A stretch of 64,000 bases of DNA from positions 682,001 to 746,000 of the forward strand of contig CP085830.1 of NCBI GenBank assembly GCA_020809705.1, read 5' to 3'. The notes under the pieces were generated by a model. That model saw only the letters and a program-made list of their open reading frames with translations. It searched no databases and was not told where the DNA came from. Shown here one piece after another: positions 33,148-44,512 of this stretch (position 1 is the stretch's first letter; every line of letters starts with the position of its first letter). The stretch is from Calonectria ilicicola (lineage: Eukaryota > Ascomycota > Sordariomycetes > Hypocreales > Nectriaceae). The position numbers and the translations under genes are program-made.

Positions 33148-33610
33148 GTTTCTTGTATCAATGTGCCCATATTAACGATTTGGTTGAAGCTTTGTCATGC
33201 TGAGTAGGTTGAGTGCTTAGTCCTATGGCGGCCCCCATTTGTATCTATTTTAGAGTGCGACAGCTGAGTTAGAATTATGGTCAGCTCGATTCCTTAGCAA
33301 GCGGGGAAAGTCTTTTAAGCTGTCTTGGATAGATTCCACCAAAAGTCCTTCTCTTTCCATAGATCATTGGTCGAAACCTGGAGATAGAGAGCTTGTTGCC
33401 TCCTGATAGCATTCCATACGAATAACGGTTTGCTGGGTTACATGAGGTATCAGGCCATCCTTTGTTTTGTTCAGTTCGACTTTGAGCTGAAATATAAGCT
33501 TCACATAGTCTGAAAGAATTCCTTATAAATTCTTGTCTTCGTCTCACAGAACTATCATCTCAAAAGATTTATATCAAACATTCCCAACAAAAACTACGCG
33601 ATTTTCTAAA
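33148..33610. other. Intergenic, promoter of CAP protein
   Basis: Upstream of the CAP/PR-1 gene. An ORF on minus (33281..33547) lacks recognisable features. Nothing else seen. Confidence 0.45.
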
Positions 33611-34495
33611 ATGCTGTCTCACAGGTTTTATGTCCATTGCCTTTTTGTATTCGGCCTGGGGTCGCTCGCTATCGGAAATCCCATTCTACAAAGAGATATT
33701 GGGGATGATACCTCTTCTTCAGGAGCGACATTGTTCAGAGATATTCCAGAGGTTACTAATCCCAACGACAAGAGATCTGAAAATGGAGGTGCAGGCAGGC
33801 TTTGGGGCCTGGACTTTTCATCTATATTTTCTCGAGCCGCTAACGCATCATCCAACATTACTTTAAGTGCCGATGAAACTGTAGGTCTGAACCTGCACAA
33901 TGCAGCCAGAGCATCTAAAGGAGTGGCACCATTGGCATGGGATCCCTCACTGCAAGCCCAAGCTCTGGCTTACGCCAAGCAACTCATCTGGGGTACTAGT
34001 CTCGTGCATTCCAAATCTGATACAAGGCCGAACCAGGGTGAGAACTTGGCTTTCATCGGGTAAGTCTTGGAATAGAAAATAGAATGGCGCAAAGAAAAAG
34101 ACATTAACAAAATTCACAGCACTGCTTTCATATTTTTCAACACTGTCAGCGATCCTATCACAGCTGCAACAAAGGGATGGTAAGCGATCTATATCAGAAC
34201 TAGCCTACGGCAGGTTAAAATTGTCTAATATATCCACTTTCAGGCTAGCTGAGGCCCCGTATTATAAAGGCGAGGTCATTCCACAGGGCAACTTTAGCAA
34301 TTATAGCCACTACAGTGAGCCTACTACATGTCTGATCAGAAAGTATCCTACTAATGAAAATGCAAATTAGCTCAGTGTATGTGGAACACCACTGATAAAG
34401 TTGGCATTGCCGCAATCAGTGGTTTGCTAGGTGGATGGTGGGTCGTCGCACGCTATTCGCCACCTGGAAATATTTACACAATGCTTCCCTACTGA
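33611..34495 (+). CDS. Secreted CAP/PR-1/SCP-domain protein
   Basis: Four exons: 33611..34059, 34120..34179, 34244..34314, 34371..34495, giving 234 aa; introns are 60, 64 and 56 nt. A signal peptide (MLSHRFYVHCLFVFGLGSLA) is followed by a pro-region containing KR. The CAP domain starts at LNLHNAARASKGVAPLAWD, with AQALAYAKQL, then HSKSDTRPNQGENLAF, and ends with HYTQCMWNTTDKVGIAA and a VARYSPPGN motif. These are the CAP1-CAP4 signatures, with His and Glu at the usual tetrad sites. CAP proteins are extracellular, bind sterols or lipids and occur in many fungal secretomes. The ORF would stop at 34077 without splicing. Confidence 0.9.
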
Positions 34496-34778
34496 GGGTC
34501 ATGTGAGGTGATTAATCACATGAGGAAATAATTGGCTGTATGGATGACCTTTATCGGCCAACACAGCATCCTTAGAGTAACATGCATTTTGCTTTGACAT
34601 GTAATGCTAGCCAGATCTCATTGTTATCACTATTAACCATCTATTGAACTAAACCGAGCTTTCCCTTCGAGCTTTGTGCCCGGTCTTCCACAAATCACAA
34701 AGTTACAGATGTAGAATTCCTCCGACTGATCCCAGATGCCAGATCATGGAACTATCTAGTTGAGTCACGCTTAGCACC

Positions 34779-36631
34779 TCAGTTGCAGTTAGCAGCGTTG
34801 GCGTTGTTGGCGTTGTTAGCTGCGTTGGCGGCGTTGGCAGCATTCGCGTTACCGTTCCCCTTGTGGTGACGGGATTGGAGACGGAAGGCTCGCCTAGCAT
34901 TGCAGCCAGCAATCGCAGTAGAGTTATTGTTGTTGCCATTGTCAATGTTGCCATTGTTGTTGTTGTTGTTCCCATTATCATTGTTGTTGTTGTTGTCGGC
35001 GTTGTCATTGGCATTGTCATTGTTGTTATTGTTGTTGTTGTTACCGTTATTGTTGTTAGCGGCATCGTCAGCAGTGTCGTTGTTATCATTGTTGTTGTTA
35101 TTGTTGTTGCCGTTGTTGTTGTTGGCAGCATCGTCGGCGACGTCGTTGGCATTGTCATTGTTGTTGTTGTTGTTGTTGTTGCCATTGGCATTGTTATTAC
35201 CATTACCATTAGCATTGCCGTTGTTGTTGCCATTGGCATTGTTATTGCCATTGGCATTATTATTGCCATTGGCGTTGTTATTGCCATTGGCGTTGTTATT
35301 GCCATTGGCGTTGTTGTTGCCATTGGCGTTGTTGTTGCCATTGGCGTTGTTGTTGCCAATGCCGTTAGCGTTGTTCTGTCCTCCTTGGTGATGGCGAGCT
35401 TCGAGAATCTCATCCCGCTTGTTGTTGCAAGCATTCGCCTGTGCATTGTTTGTCTGCTGACCCTGATGGTGTCTGGCATGGAGGTTTACATCTCTCTGAG
35501 CAACACAGCCAGTGTTCGCGGCAGCATTAGCGTTGTTGTTGGCATTGGCGTTGTTGTTGGCATTGGCGTTGTTGTTGGCATTGGCGTTGTTGTTGGCATT
35601 GGCGTTGTTGTTGGCATTGGCGTTGTTGTTGGCATTGGCGTTGGCGTTGGCATTGTTGTTAGTTTGCTGTCCCTGGTGGTGACGTGCTTCAAGCATCTCG
35701 TCTCGCTTATTGTTACAACCATTCGCCTGTGCATTTGTCTGAGCATTGTTCGTCTGTTGTCCCTGATGGTGACGAGCATAAATTCCAACATCTCGCTGAG
35801 CAACACAACCAGTATTCGCGGCGGCATTGGCGTTAGCATTTCCGTTATTATTGTTGTTGGCGTTGTTGTTCGCATTGTTGTTGGCATTGGCATTGTTGGC
35901 ATTGCCGTTGTTAGCATTAGCGTTGTTAGCGTTGGCGTTGTTGTTAGCATTGTTGTTGGCATTGTTGGCATTGTTGGCATTGCCGTTGTTAGCATTAGCG
36001 TTGTTGGCGTTGGCGTTGTTGGCATTGTTAGTTTGCTGTCCCTGGTGGTGACGGGCTTCGAGCATCTCGTCCCGCTTGTTGTTGCAACCATTCGCCTGTG
36101 CGTTTGTCTGCGCATTGTTTGTCTGCGCATTGTTCGTCTGCGCATTGTTCGTCTGTTGTCCCTGGTGGTGACGACCGTAAATTCCAACGTCTCTCTGCGC
36201 AACACATCCATTGTTTGCCGCAGCATTGGCATTGTTATTGGCGTTATTGTTAGCTGCGGCGTTGTTATTGTTGTTATTGTTATTATTATTGTTGTTGGCA
36301 TTGGCATTGGCATTGGCGTTGGCATTATTGTTGTTAGCATTGCCGTTGTTGGCCTGCTGCCCCTGATGATGGGGCTGTTCACGTTAGCGTATGAAGTCAT
36401 CAAGACAACCCTTACTCACTTCTCTAGTGCCTAGCGAGCCAAAGGTGGGAAATCCAGCAGCCGGAATAGCCATCAAGGCTAATGAAGGCTATGGAAAACC
36501 GTTAGTGGGGCTCACGAACTAGCCTGATCAACTCATACCACATAGTGTCTAGTAACGAAACCAAAGGAGGTAAGGCTAGAAGACATGGCCATGCTGGCAA
36601 AGATAGCCAGAATAATTGTGTAAAAATTCAT
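34779..36631 (-). CDS. Secreted Asn-rich repeat protein with Cys/KR cassettes; candidate RiPP precursor
   Basis: Three exons on minus: 36539..36631, 36420..36488, 34779..36374, giving 585 aa. Exon 1 encodes a signal peptide (MNFYTIILAIFASMAMSS). The large exon is mostly Asn with Ala or Gly (ANANNN and ANGNNN units). It is punctuated by three cassettes of the form GCVAQRDV[GIYG/GIYA/NLHA]RHHQGQQTNN ... C-NNKRDE[M/I]LEARHHQG at about 36044..36208, 35669..35815 and 35377..35515, plus a truncated C-terminal version (GCNARRAFRLQSRHHKG). Each full cassette has two Cys, one KR (kexin-type) site and two RHHQG motifs. It is divergent from a UstYa-family gene. Alternatives are a structural or adhesive wall protein or a metal-binding His-rich protein. 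I know no named family. Gene model is good; function is inference. Confidence 0.75.
35215..35365. repeat. 18-bp minisatellite encoding ANGNNN units
   Basis: Near-perfect tandem 18-mers (plus strand TTGCCATTGGCGTTGTTR) inside the Asn-rich exon. The unit is a multiple of three, so copy-number change keeps the frame. Confidence 0.75.
35520..35660. repeat. 18-bp minisatellite encoding ANANNN units
   Basis: About seven nearly identical 18-mers (plus strand GTTGTTGGCATTGGCGTT) inside the same exon. Near identity suggests recent slippage or unequal exchange. Confidence 0.8.
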
Positions 36632-37782
36632 GATGAAGAATGAAGAGTGGAAGAAATAATAAACTGGCCAGCAGTCAAGAAGGCAAATGAAAGGTAATGA
36701 AAAGGAAAAGAGTCAAGAAATCCACGTCAAGTGAATTGAAAGTTGTGGATTCTGATAGTAGACTTTTTTCCTCGAGCTGAGAAGGTTTGAGAACTTTTAT
36801 ATCCTTCGACTCCTGGCCCAGAGACCTTTGAAGGAGGCATTTCTGATCGCTCTTCTCGTAAGGCTTGAAACTGTCTCTGCGAGAGCATGTTGCCTTTCCC
36901 ATTGAGAGACTCCGCGGTGGATCACATTTTTTTATGCCGACTAACCCGTTGCTGAAACCGAACAGTGATAGAATTCTCGCTTACAAGCGAACGAGGAACG
37001 TAGCATTGGCGCCGAAGTGCATCCCCAAACAAATTAGTGTCGGCCAGAACCTCCATAAGCGCTCTGGTAGGCGACACCAAAAGGAAGGTATCGGCACTTG
37101 CTATGCTGTGCAACTAAAAAATTTCTTGAGACACCAATTGGAGAATTTCCCCTGTTTGAGATCTGGCCGCTGTCACCAGTGAAGCATTGGAGGCTCGGTT
37201 GGGATGAACCACACTAGTGCGTCAGATGGCCAGACAACCCCTGACCCCCGTAAAATGCGACCGTGACAGTGGAATTCACAACCCGGACGTGCCTATTGGA
37301 CAGGACATTTGTTTCATCGGGGCATCCCTCTTCTCTCCAGGCCGAGACGTCGCACGAATGCTACAAGGCCGCCCATCATACTGCACTCCGCATTGTCGGC
37401 GGCCTCGTTATGGAATTTGTCCCCGTATTTGCGGTGGATACGCGTTTAAAAAGGGAATAATCTTGGATACGATCTGCTTTGCTGCATTTAGCCTCTATTT
37501 CTCCCGAGTCTGATGTTGCCTGTTTCATTCATTATGTGCTTCATAGTTGTAACAGCATTTCAAGGCGGTAAAGGTTAAATTTAGACACACCTCGCGCTTA
37601 ATTATTTTTTGAACAGTGATATTTACCACGCCCAAACCTACGCAAACCAACTGTCAACAAGTTTCGCATAATATCTGTCATCTCTGCCAAGCGCCAAGAC
37701 AACAGCGTTTACTTTTGGATCTTCATCCCGCTGCCATCTTTATTTTTCTTTTTGAACCCAAACAAAGGTGATTGAAGACATC
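36632..37782. promoter_or_regulatory. Divergent region between Asn-rich protein and UstYa gene
   Basis: 1.15 kb between the two start codons, without a supported gene. GC-rich CGG-containing stretches occur (a CCGCGG palindrome at about 36912; CGGCGG near 37399), possible Zn2Cys6 sites. ORFs at 36865..37182 and 37217..37513 look random. Confidence 0.4.
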
Positions 37783-38691
37783 ATGGATGGTACATACCAA
37801 CCCATTCCTCTTGATGATGACCATGACCATCTCTCAACCGAAAAGGAAGCCCTCTTGTTCCAAATAGAGCAGTCGATCCGATCTCACAAAGAGGCTATTC
37901 GGCCTTCAAAATTCTGGTCGAGCTCAATTTGGGTGATCCACGGAATAATCTTTTCCATTTCAATAACGATATTTGCTGCTTCATTTTGTTTGCACTATGG
38001 GGAAGCACCGCGTCAGCTTTGCACGCAAGATCTCTCGCCTTACTGTGAGCTTCAATCATTCGCGACTCATATATTGTACTGACACAGAGCAGCACCGGCC
38101 GAATCGGCAGTGGAGTACCACACCACTCGGTACAACATCACACCAGCTCTAAAGATGTCAGAATACATCGGTTACGGGTCTGATGTGGACAAGGCGTGGG
38201 ATCACATCACTTATGATGTTGGCGATCAAATGATTACGCGCGACGAGCTGGATCGCTTGGGGCTTGACCCCAATTCGCTAAAAACCAAGAACCCCAAAAC
38301 CGGGGAAGAAGGGTACCGCGTGGGGATTCAGGTCTTCCATCAACTTCACTGTCTCAATCTATTGAGACAAGACAGCTATAAAGAGTACTACTCTCAGCAT
38401 GGCGGCGACATTGAAGTCGAGGCGGAAGATCTGCGAGGGCATCTTGGTAGGTGACATTTCAAAACATGATCAATTATGGCTTGCTAATAATTTTTCTGGT
38501 TAGACCATTGCATTGAAATTTTGAGAATAGCGTTGATGTGCCAGAGCGATACTGGAGTTTTTGCATTCAAGTATTATGAAGGATTTGAAGGCCACTGGCC
38601 CGACTTTAGTACCCTACACACTTGCCGTAATTTTGATGCCATTAGAGAGTGGGCTTTTGAAAACGCAGTAGTATTTGGGGACGAGGAATGA
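37783..38691 (+). CDS. UstYa/DUF3328-family protein
   Basis: Three exons: 37783..38044, 38090..38446, 38504..38691, giving 268 aa; introns are 45 and 57 nt. A short acidic cytoplasmic N-terminus is followed by one transmembrane helix (SIWVIHGIIFSISITIFAASF). The two diagnostic HxxHC motifs are present: FHQLHCLNLLR in exon 2 and, across intron 2, GHLDHCIEILR. Other family features are SEYIGYGSDVDKAWD after the membrane segment and a C-terminal HTCRNFDAIREWA. UstYa-family proteins are copper-type oxidases or cyclases that crosslink core peptides in ustiloxin-, phomopsin- and asperipin-type RiPPs; others act on small-molecule metabolites. The divergent neighbour is a secreted repeat protein with KR sites, which makes a RiPP role plausible. 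Confidence 0.92.
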
Positions 38692-39719
38692 TATAATAAT
38701 CCCCGAGTCTCGGTTGATCATGGCCTTTTTAAGATATCGGGGTAGTATATGACGATAGATCGTTTTGGATCTCACTCGGAGGGCGTTTTGGTAATTAAGA
38801 CTGCTTGGATTGTAAGGTAGCGTGTTCCAAGCATTGCAATTCATTTTTATTTAGAAGCGCGTTCTAAGTGCAAATGACCGGGAAAATAGCAAATCTGAGG
38901 TTTGGAAACTAGCTGAGCCACGTTTCTGCTTGCTATATTTACTGTATCAACTCTACATTGTAGTATTTGCCATCGAATTCTTCATCAACGCGATCTCAAA
39001 ATATGACGCAGTGTTCCCAGCCCCCCAGTTTCAACGGGGCGCCCCACTCGTTGTGTCGCATCGCAGGGTTCATTCAGGAGGTTAGAACATGAAACACTGC
39101 CACGATCCTTCGGATTCTCCACCGACAGCGGCTGATAGAAGGGCGGGAATAACCGTGGCTGATAAGCTTGAACAGAAATAATTAATTCAGCGTTTTTCGC
39201 AATATAGATATATTGTTAGCCATAACCAATGGGAGGATCGAGGACAATCACTACTGCGCATGCTTGATGAGACCCCTTGACAAAACAGCCCCTCTGACAC
39301 AGCCCATGTCGCAAATGACCCAATGGGAGACGGCGCTGTAGGGTAATGCAGTGCAATTTTTGCCACGCCTTTGGCACAGAATGGGGCCAGGGCTGAGAGC
39401 ACGTTCCGCCTCAGTCGCTGTATGGACAAAGCTGGGACAGGGTTCAGAGGATGTGGGTTGTCGCCTGCACGTCGCCCTTCAGCCCTAGTCTTGGCATATC
39501 TTCAACTCCGAGAAAATGGCAATGGCCACTTTTGGTTGGTTCAAGTCAAGACCCCTGTTAGGCAAAATCGGTGGTACTTTAGTTGATTGCTATCGTCGGC
39601 ATCGACAGCAACTTATGTTAATTTCTTTTTTTGCCCCTGCTCTCACTTGACTTTTAAATTTGCTGATGGGAATGGGTTTGCCCTTTCCAGCCTTTTATTA
39701 GGCTGTATAAGAAGGCAAG
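38692..39719. other. Intergenic, promoter of DUF3176 gene
   Basis: Tandem spacer of 1 kb. A CCAAT-like motif lies at about 39223, and AT-rich DNA precedes the next start. I see no gene. Confidence 0.45.
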
Positions 39720-41969
39720 ATGCCAAAATTGAAAGCGCCTTCCGAGGATGTGTCACACGAATTGTCACAGTTCCTACTCCGACCTTTGCCGCCAATGTCA
39801 CATGAACTATCCAGTGGGTCCCCTCGCTACGAGAGCGATCGCACGGACGATATAGAGTCAACCCTTACTGGCCAACAGTCGTCCCTAAATGAGCATAAGG
39901 ATGGCCATGATAGCGATGATCAACAAACAGGACTGCTCGTTAGAGAGGTGACAGCATCTCTGGACAAGAAAAATGGACCTATTACACAAACAAAAACCAA
40001 CATCTTGGCAATTTGGAGCCTGGAAATCTTCCTGTTAATCCTTGCTTTTGGCCTTTTCCTTGCCATATGCCTCATTCTAAGCAAGTATAGCGAGCACGTG
40101 TTGCCAGAATGGCAGGAGAAAACTGGAATCACCCTCAACGCCCTCATTGCGGTATTGGCCACTATTTTCCGGGCGATAATCGCCCTAGTTGCCTTTGAAG
40201 TTATTGCACAACTCAAATGGGACTGGGTCTCAGCTCGCTTCCGCCCTATGCGAGATGTACAACTGTTCGACGACGCGTCAAGGGGAATTTATGGTTCCTT
40301 GCGTCTGCTACCGGTCATTGGAATTCGACAGCCTGTGGCCATCGTTGCAATTGTTGTTGCTATCGTGTCCCTTGGTATCGGACCAGCCACACAGCAGGCC
40401 ATCCAGACCTACCAATGCCAACGTGTCAACGAGCAAACTGCAACGATTAACACCGCGAACCGCATCAACGATCAAAAGTTAATTAGCCCTGTAAGGAGCA
40501 TCTATTCAGACCTTAATGTCGGGGTTAGATCTGCGATTCAAGATGCGATAGTCAATCCGACAACTGACTCTGACATCAGCGCTCTCTTCAACTGTCCTTC
40601 TGGGAACTGCACGTTCACTACGTACGCTGACAATCCAGAGCAGCCTGAGAGTGAAAAGATTTCGCATGCAAGTCTCGGTATGTGCAGTCGTTGCGCCGAT
40701 GTTTATGATGCCGTCGAGGGGCCATACGTTGTGGACGAGGGCTCAGTATCTCCTCGCGCATACCGTCTGCCAGTGCCCAAGCTCTATGCAGGTCAATACA
40801 TGGACGTCAGGGTTCAGTTAGATCAGGATGAAGGAAATCGCGTCTACTTAGCCGTTGACCAAACGGGTAATCTCACTTGGGCTCGCGACGTTGTTTCAAC
40901 GGAATTTATGAATGCGGCCCGCTGGTCCGTGGCCAACTTTTCAATTATCGCAGCATCACAGACTCCTTGCCATAGGTTGTCAAATGGGACCCTCTCTTGT
41001 CCTCACTTTTACGATAAAGCGGACACGGACTTGAACACCACAGTCCTTGATGCTTTGGCATGGGGAGAGCCCGTAGATTATGCCGCCGCGACTTGCATTC
41101 TATACCCATGCATGAAATACTATACTGGCACTGTGAAAAACGGTGCGCTCTCAGAGAAAGTAATTCGGGATTTTCCTCTCCGTCAACAAGCACCAGAAGA
41201 TATTTGGTCCGCGACCCCACTTCAGCAAAATATAGGCAACTGGGCAACTGTCCAGGACCCATGTTGGGTCAATGGCACGCTATATACATCCTCAAACATG
41301 TCATCTTCAGCAACCCTAGGACCAAATGCAACAGCGACAGTTCAAGTTCTCAAAGAAGATTGGTCGACGGAGGACATAGATGGACCTGCTGGATATACCA
41401 ATGTCACAGCGCCACTAGAGTGTGTTGTCGAGATTCCATTCGGATTCCTGTACGCTTTTCAGTCAGTGATCCAATCAGACTTTGCTGCAAATTGTTCGTT
41501 GGCACCTGGTACCGAATCCACTCTTCAATGTTCTCAATACTCGGGAAGCAACGATGTATCAGCCATGTCCGCCCTCTTTCACAATCGTACGACAAGCATT
41601 GATACAGTCAGGGAGAACATTGATTCACTGGCTATGCGAATTACGACTGAGATCCGTCGTTCAGGCTGGGGGCCATATCAAGAGACGAATGCAAAAGTGG
41701 AGGGACAGTCTTGGGGTAACAAAGTCTGTGTTCATATTGCCTGGAATTGGCTTGCTCTACCAGCAACAATGCTTGCTTTATGCATTGTGCTGCTTGTTTG
41801 GACCGTCACAAAGGATATTATATCTAATAACAAGCTTATATGGAAGAGTTCAGTCCTGCCATTATTGCTTCGGGATCATGAGGGGTTGGAAAGGATGAGC
41901 ATGAAGGGTGTGGACGAGACGGCAAAAGGATTTGAAGTAAAAGTACAGGGAAGTGGGGTGACCCAGTAG
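39720..41969 (+). CDS. DUF3176-family integral membrane protein
   Basis: A single exon of 749 aa. An N-terminal ~100-residue polar region is followed by three hydrophobic segments (IFLLILAFGLFLAICLIL; LIAVLATIFRAIIALVAFEV; AIVAIVVAIVSLGIG). Between the second and third is the hallmark LKWDWVSARFRPMRDVQLFDDASRG. A ~450-residue extracytoplasmic region with many Cys pairs (CPSGNC, CSRC, CILYPC) and N-glycosylation sequons follows. A last transmembrane helix (LALPATMLALCIVLLVW) and a short cytoplasmic tail end the protein. The family is common and expanded in filamentous ascomycetes; its function is not known to me. There is no link to the UstYa gene beyond proximity. Confidence 0.85.
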   Translation: MPKLKAPSEDVSHELSQFLLRPLPPMSHELSSGSPRYESDRTDDIESTLTGQQSSLNEHKDGHDSDDQQTGLLVREVTASLDKKNGPITQTKTNILAIWSLEIFLLILAFGLFLAICLILSKYSEHVLPEWQEKTGITLNALIAVLATIFRAIIALVAFEVIAQLKWDWVSARFRPMRDVQLFDDASRGIYGSLRLLPVIGIRQPVAIVAIVVAIVSLGIGPATQQAIQTYQCQRVNEQTATINTANRINDQKLISPVRSIYSDLNVGVRSAIQDAIVNPTTDSDISALFNCPSGNCTFTTYADNPEQPESEKISHASLGMCSRCADVYDAVEGPYVVDEGSVSPRAYRLPVPKLYAGQYMDVRVQLDQDEGNRVYLAVDQTGNLTWARDVVSTEFMNAARWSVANFSIIAASQTPCHRLSNGTLSCPHFYDKADTDLNTTVLDALAWGEPVDYAAATCILYPCMKYYTGTVKNGALSEKVIRDFPLRQQAPEDIWSATPLQQNIGNWATVQDPCWVNGTLYTSSNMSSSATLGPNATATVQVLKEDWSTEDIDGPAGYTNVTAPLECVVEIPFGFLYAFQSVIQSDFAANCSLAPGTESTLQCSQYSGSNDVSAMSALFHNRTTSIDTVRENIDSLAMRITTEIRRSGWGPYQETNAKVEGQSWGNKVCVHIAWNWLALPATMLALCIVLLVWTVTKDIISNNKLIWKSSVLPLLLRDHEGLERMSMKGVDETAKGFEVKVQGSGVTQ

Positions 41970-42797
41970 TTACGATCAGCATGAATATTTATGAAACGAA
42001 AATAAAAATATGTTATAAATAAAATTTAATAGTGATATTTTGACAGTTTAAGCTTAATTAAAGCATGATTAACGGAAAGATCGCTTGGTGGTTGGATATC
42101 GAAGGGCGCTTGTGAGAACAGCCTGGAGAGTCAGACGTAAGTTTGAGAGAAGGAAAATAGGATAGAAGTTCCCATTTCATTTGAGAAAAATTCCATGCAT
42201 GACTTGGCAAAGTTTCCTTTGATGCATCGATAATTAGTAGAAAATCCGGGTACATCGAGGACAGCACGGAGCCATGAACCCAATCTGTAGAACCTTGCAT
42301 TCCAGACAATTTCCCCTCGCATTTGAAGTGGCTGGTTGACTACTCCGTAGTCAGTGGACCATTGCCTCGCTAAACCCGACAATTTATCCCAAGACCGTTT
42401 AGCCTTACTTTAGTTGTCCAGATGCCGACATAATAAGCGAACAATAACACCGCCACAGCTTCCTTAGACGCCAACCCAACCCGAGGACCACACTGGACTT
42501 TTCCCCACCCACAGAGTCCGATGCTAAGCTAAGCGGATTTTGCTTATTGCCTTGAAACTATTTGTGTGCTAAACACAATTAGAATGGTTGGCATTGCTTT
42601 TTTTTCGGCTACTACACCGACATTGACATGCTACACCACCGACTTCGTTTCTCACAGGCCATGACCCACATTGTCGTATTCTAGACCACGGCCTTGTCAG
42701 GTCTAGACTTTATTCTGATGTTTTATAAGTTGGATTAATGCCGTCGGAAATTAGACAAGTCAAGTCTCCACGAAAACTCGCTAGTGCTCAAGGCAAA
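41970..42797. other. Intergenic
   Basis: AT-rich at the left (42000..42060), then mixed composition. I see no supported gene. Confidence 0.45.
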
Positions 42798-44007
42798 ATG
42801 CGCGCATCCATCTTACTTACTAGTGTATTGGCATTATGTGCCAATGCATCGCCTCAGTTACTTGAGAGGTCAACCCAACAGGAATGTCAGAATGCTGCAA
42901 GTAAACCACACTAGCCTTTTGAGTGAGTTTTTTCGGGTTATTAATTGGTATCAATAGTTGAAAAAAGCAGCAAAGCCCAAGCCTGATTGTTCTTCTTACT
43001 TGCGCACAACTGTCACTCCTTGCCCAAAGTAAGTTATGCTGCACTGGCATGGGTAGCAGTCTTGTCTAAATTCAGATAATAGAACAACCACGAAGACGAA
43101 AACTTCGACGAAAGTGACTACCAGAACCATCACTTCAGCTGGAGGTTCTACCATAGAGTGGGCATGGACCACTGTGTACACATCAAAGACAACCACTGCA
43201 GAACTCCACGCCCCGAGCAGAGTCGCAAAGGCCCGGCGCGATGGTGGATTATGTCCCGTATTCGTAAGGCCGACTAGGATTCCAACGCAGCTCCGCCAGC
43301 ATTGCAATGCCAAGCAATATGCCTCGGCTTGTTCTGTAATCGGAGCCAAGCCAAAGACTACTACTGTGCCACCTAAGACCGTTACAAAGACGAAGACGGT
43401 TAAAACTACCAGAACAACCAGCGAGACTGCAATCGTTTCCGCCACAACCACAGTGGTAATTACTGCCACTACAACCATGCTGAGCCCGACTCTTGCAACG
43501 CAGTTTGTTGCTCCTCCAGTACAGAGCTGTTTCAAGGTGATCAACTTTGCGACAAGTCAGGAACTTCTATTGCAACAGGCACAAATGGGGGATGGCATTG
43601 ATTATTCATTCGTCACTAGCGATGGTACTAAATTTTCTCTCACAGACATGGACGGCAATGGGCAGTATGGTTATCTCTTCGCTCCCATCTCCTTCATGAC
43701 ATCTCAGACATTATTTGCATACACTGCCCCTGATACATACTACAACAGCCTGGATCCGGGGGTCGATATTCTCATCTTCACGTCAGAATTTTCAAAGCCA
43801 AAAACTCTTACTTGTATGTTGAGTGGGAATGACATTCTCTGTACATCGACAGCCACACAAACCAGAGGCCTGACCAACCTTCAACTGTGTCAATTCCCAA
43901 GTGAGATGGGCGAAGGAACAGATTTCAGGCTAGGTTTTGCCGCCATTTCACATGAGAACTCGGCGTACTGCAGAGCCATAGCGATCGAGTGGGCCGATTG
44001 CAATTAA
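42798..44007 (+). CDS. Thr-rich secreted protein
   Basis: Three exons: 42798..42900, 42971..43028, 43083..44007, giving 361 aa. Intron 1 has tandem acceptors (AAG|CAG) at 42967 and 42970, both in frame. The signal peptide is MRASILLTSVLALCANAS. The middle is Thr/Lys-rich (KTTTKTKTS; TKTKTVKTTRTT), probably O-glycosylated, with an ARR potential processing site between. The C-terminal ~165 residues form a Cys-containing globular part (QSCFKVINF ... GQYGYLF ... LTCMLSGNDILC ... AIEWADCN). I do not recognise the domain. It is probably extracellular or wall-associated. The splice model is supported by removal of two in-frame stops. Confidence 0.7.
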
Positions 44008-44512
44008 TAGAGATGCACAAAACCTTTGTAACTATCAATTAGTCAAGATATTTTTGGGTCCTACCACCACCCCACATGTCCTCAACGATAGATCTACATC
44101 AACATAGCACAATACTCGGAAGCGAAACCCAAGGATGTTAAGGTTTCATTTAGGTTTATAGAGCTGAGGCCAAGCTATTTAGCCGTAGCAACTGTTGGGA
44201 CTGCAAACCCCTATAAAGGATCATAATCTGGGTCCTGTGCCTTTTTTTAGATCATCTCTAGGGCTCTCTTTTGCCGCATGATCTACTTCTGCAACGGCTG
44301 GCAAACCCACATTTACGTGGTCCAACATCTCTGCTGGCGTCATTCTGGCATAGTTAATAAATTACATTAGGTAGCCCCTGATACATTTTGGCCAAGTCAA
44401 TTCTGGCGTTGGCGGACTTGGGAATCTTCAATTTGGTCTTTATATGTGCCATGGCATATTAAGGTATCATTATTGTACTATTTCGATTCGAAAAACTAGA
44501 AAGCCCTACCTT
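44008..44512. other. Convergent intergenic region
   Basis: 3' flanks of the Thr-rich secreted protein gene and the Ras-ankyrin-hydrolase gene. No gene seen. Confidence 0.5.

Noticed and set aside
34863..36434. 523-codon open frame on plus, rich in Val/Ile/Leu
   Set aside because: It is the mirror of the Asn-rich repeat gene; repeated AAY/GCY codons leave all antisense frames open. The minus-strand gene has a signal peptide, introns and conserved cassettes.
37217..37513. 98-codon ORF on plus in the divergent region
   Set aside because: No signal peptide or family likeness; probably chance in GC-richer promoter DNA.
42996..43544. 182-codon ORF on minus, hydrophobic
   Set aside because: Antisense to the Thr/Lys-rich secreted protein; Thr codons read backwards as Val/Gly/Cys.
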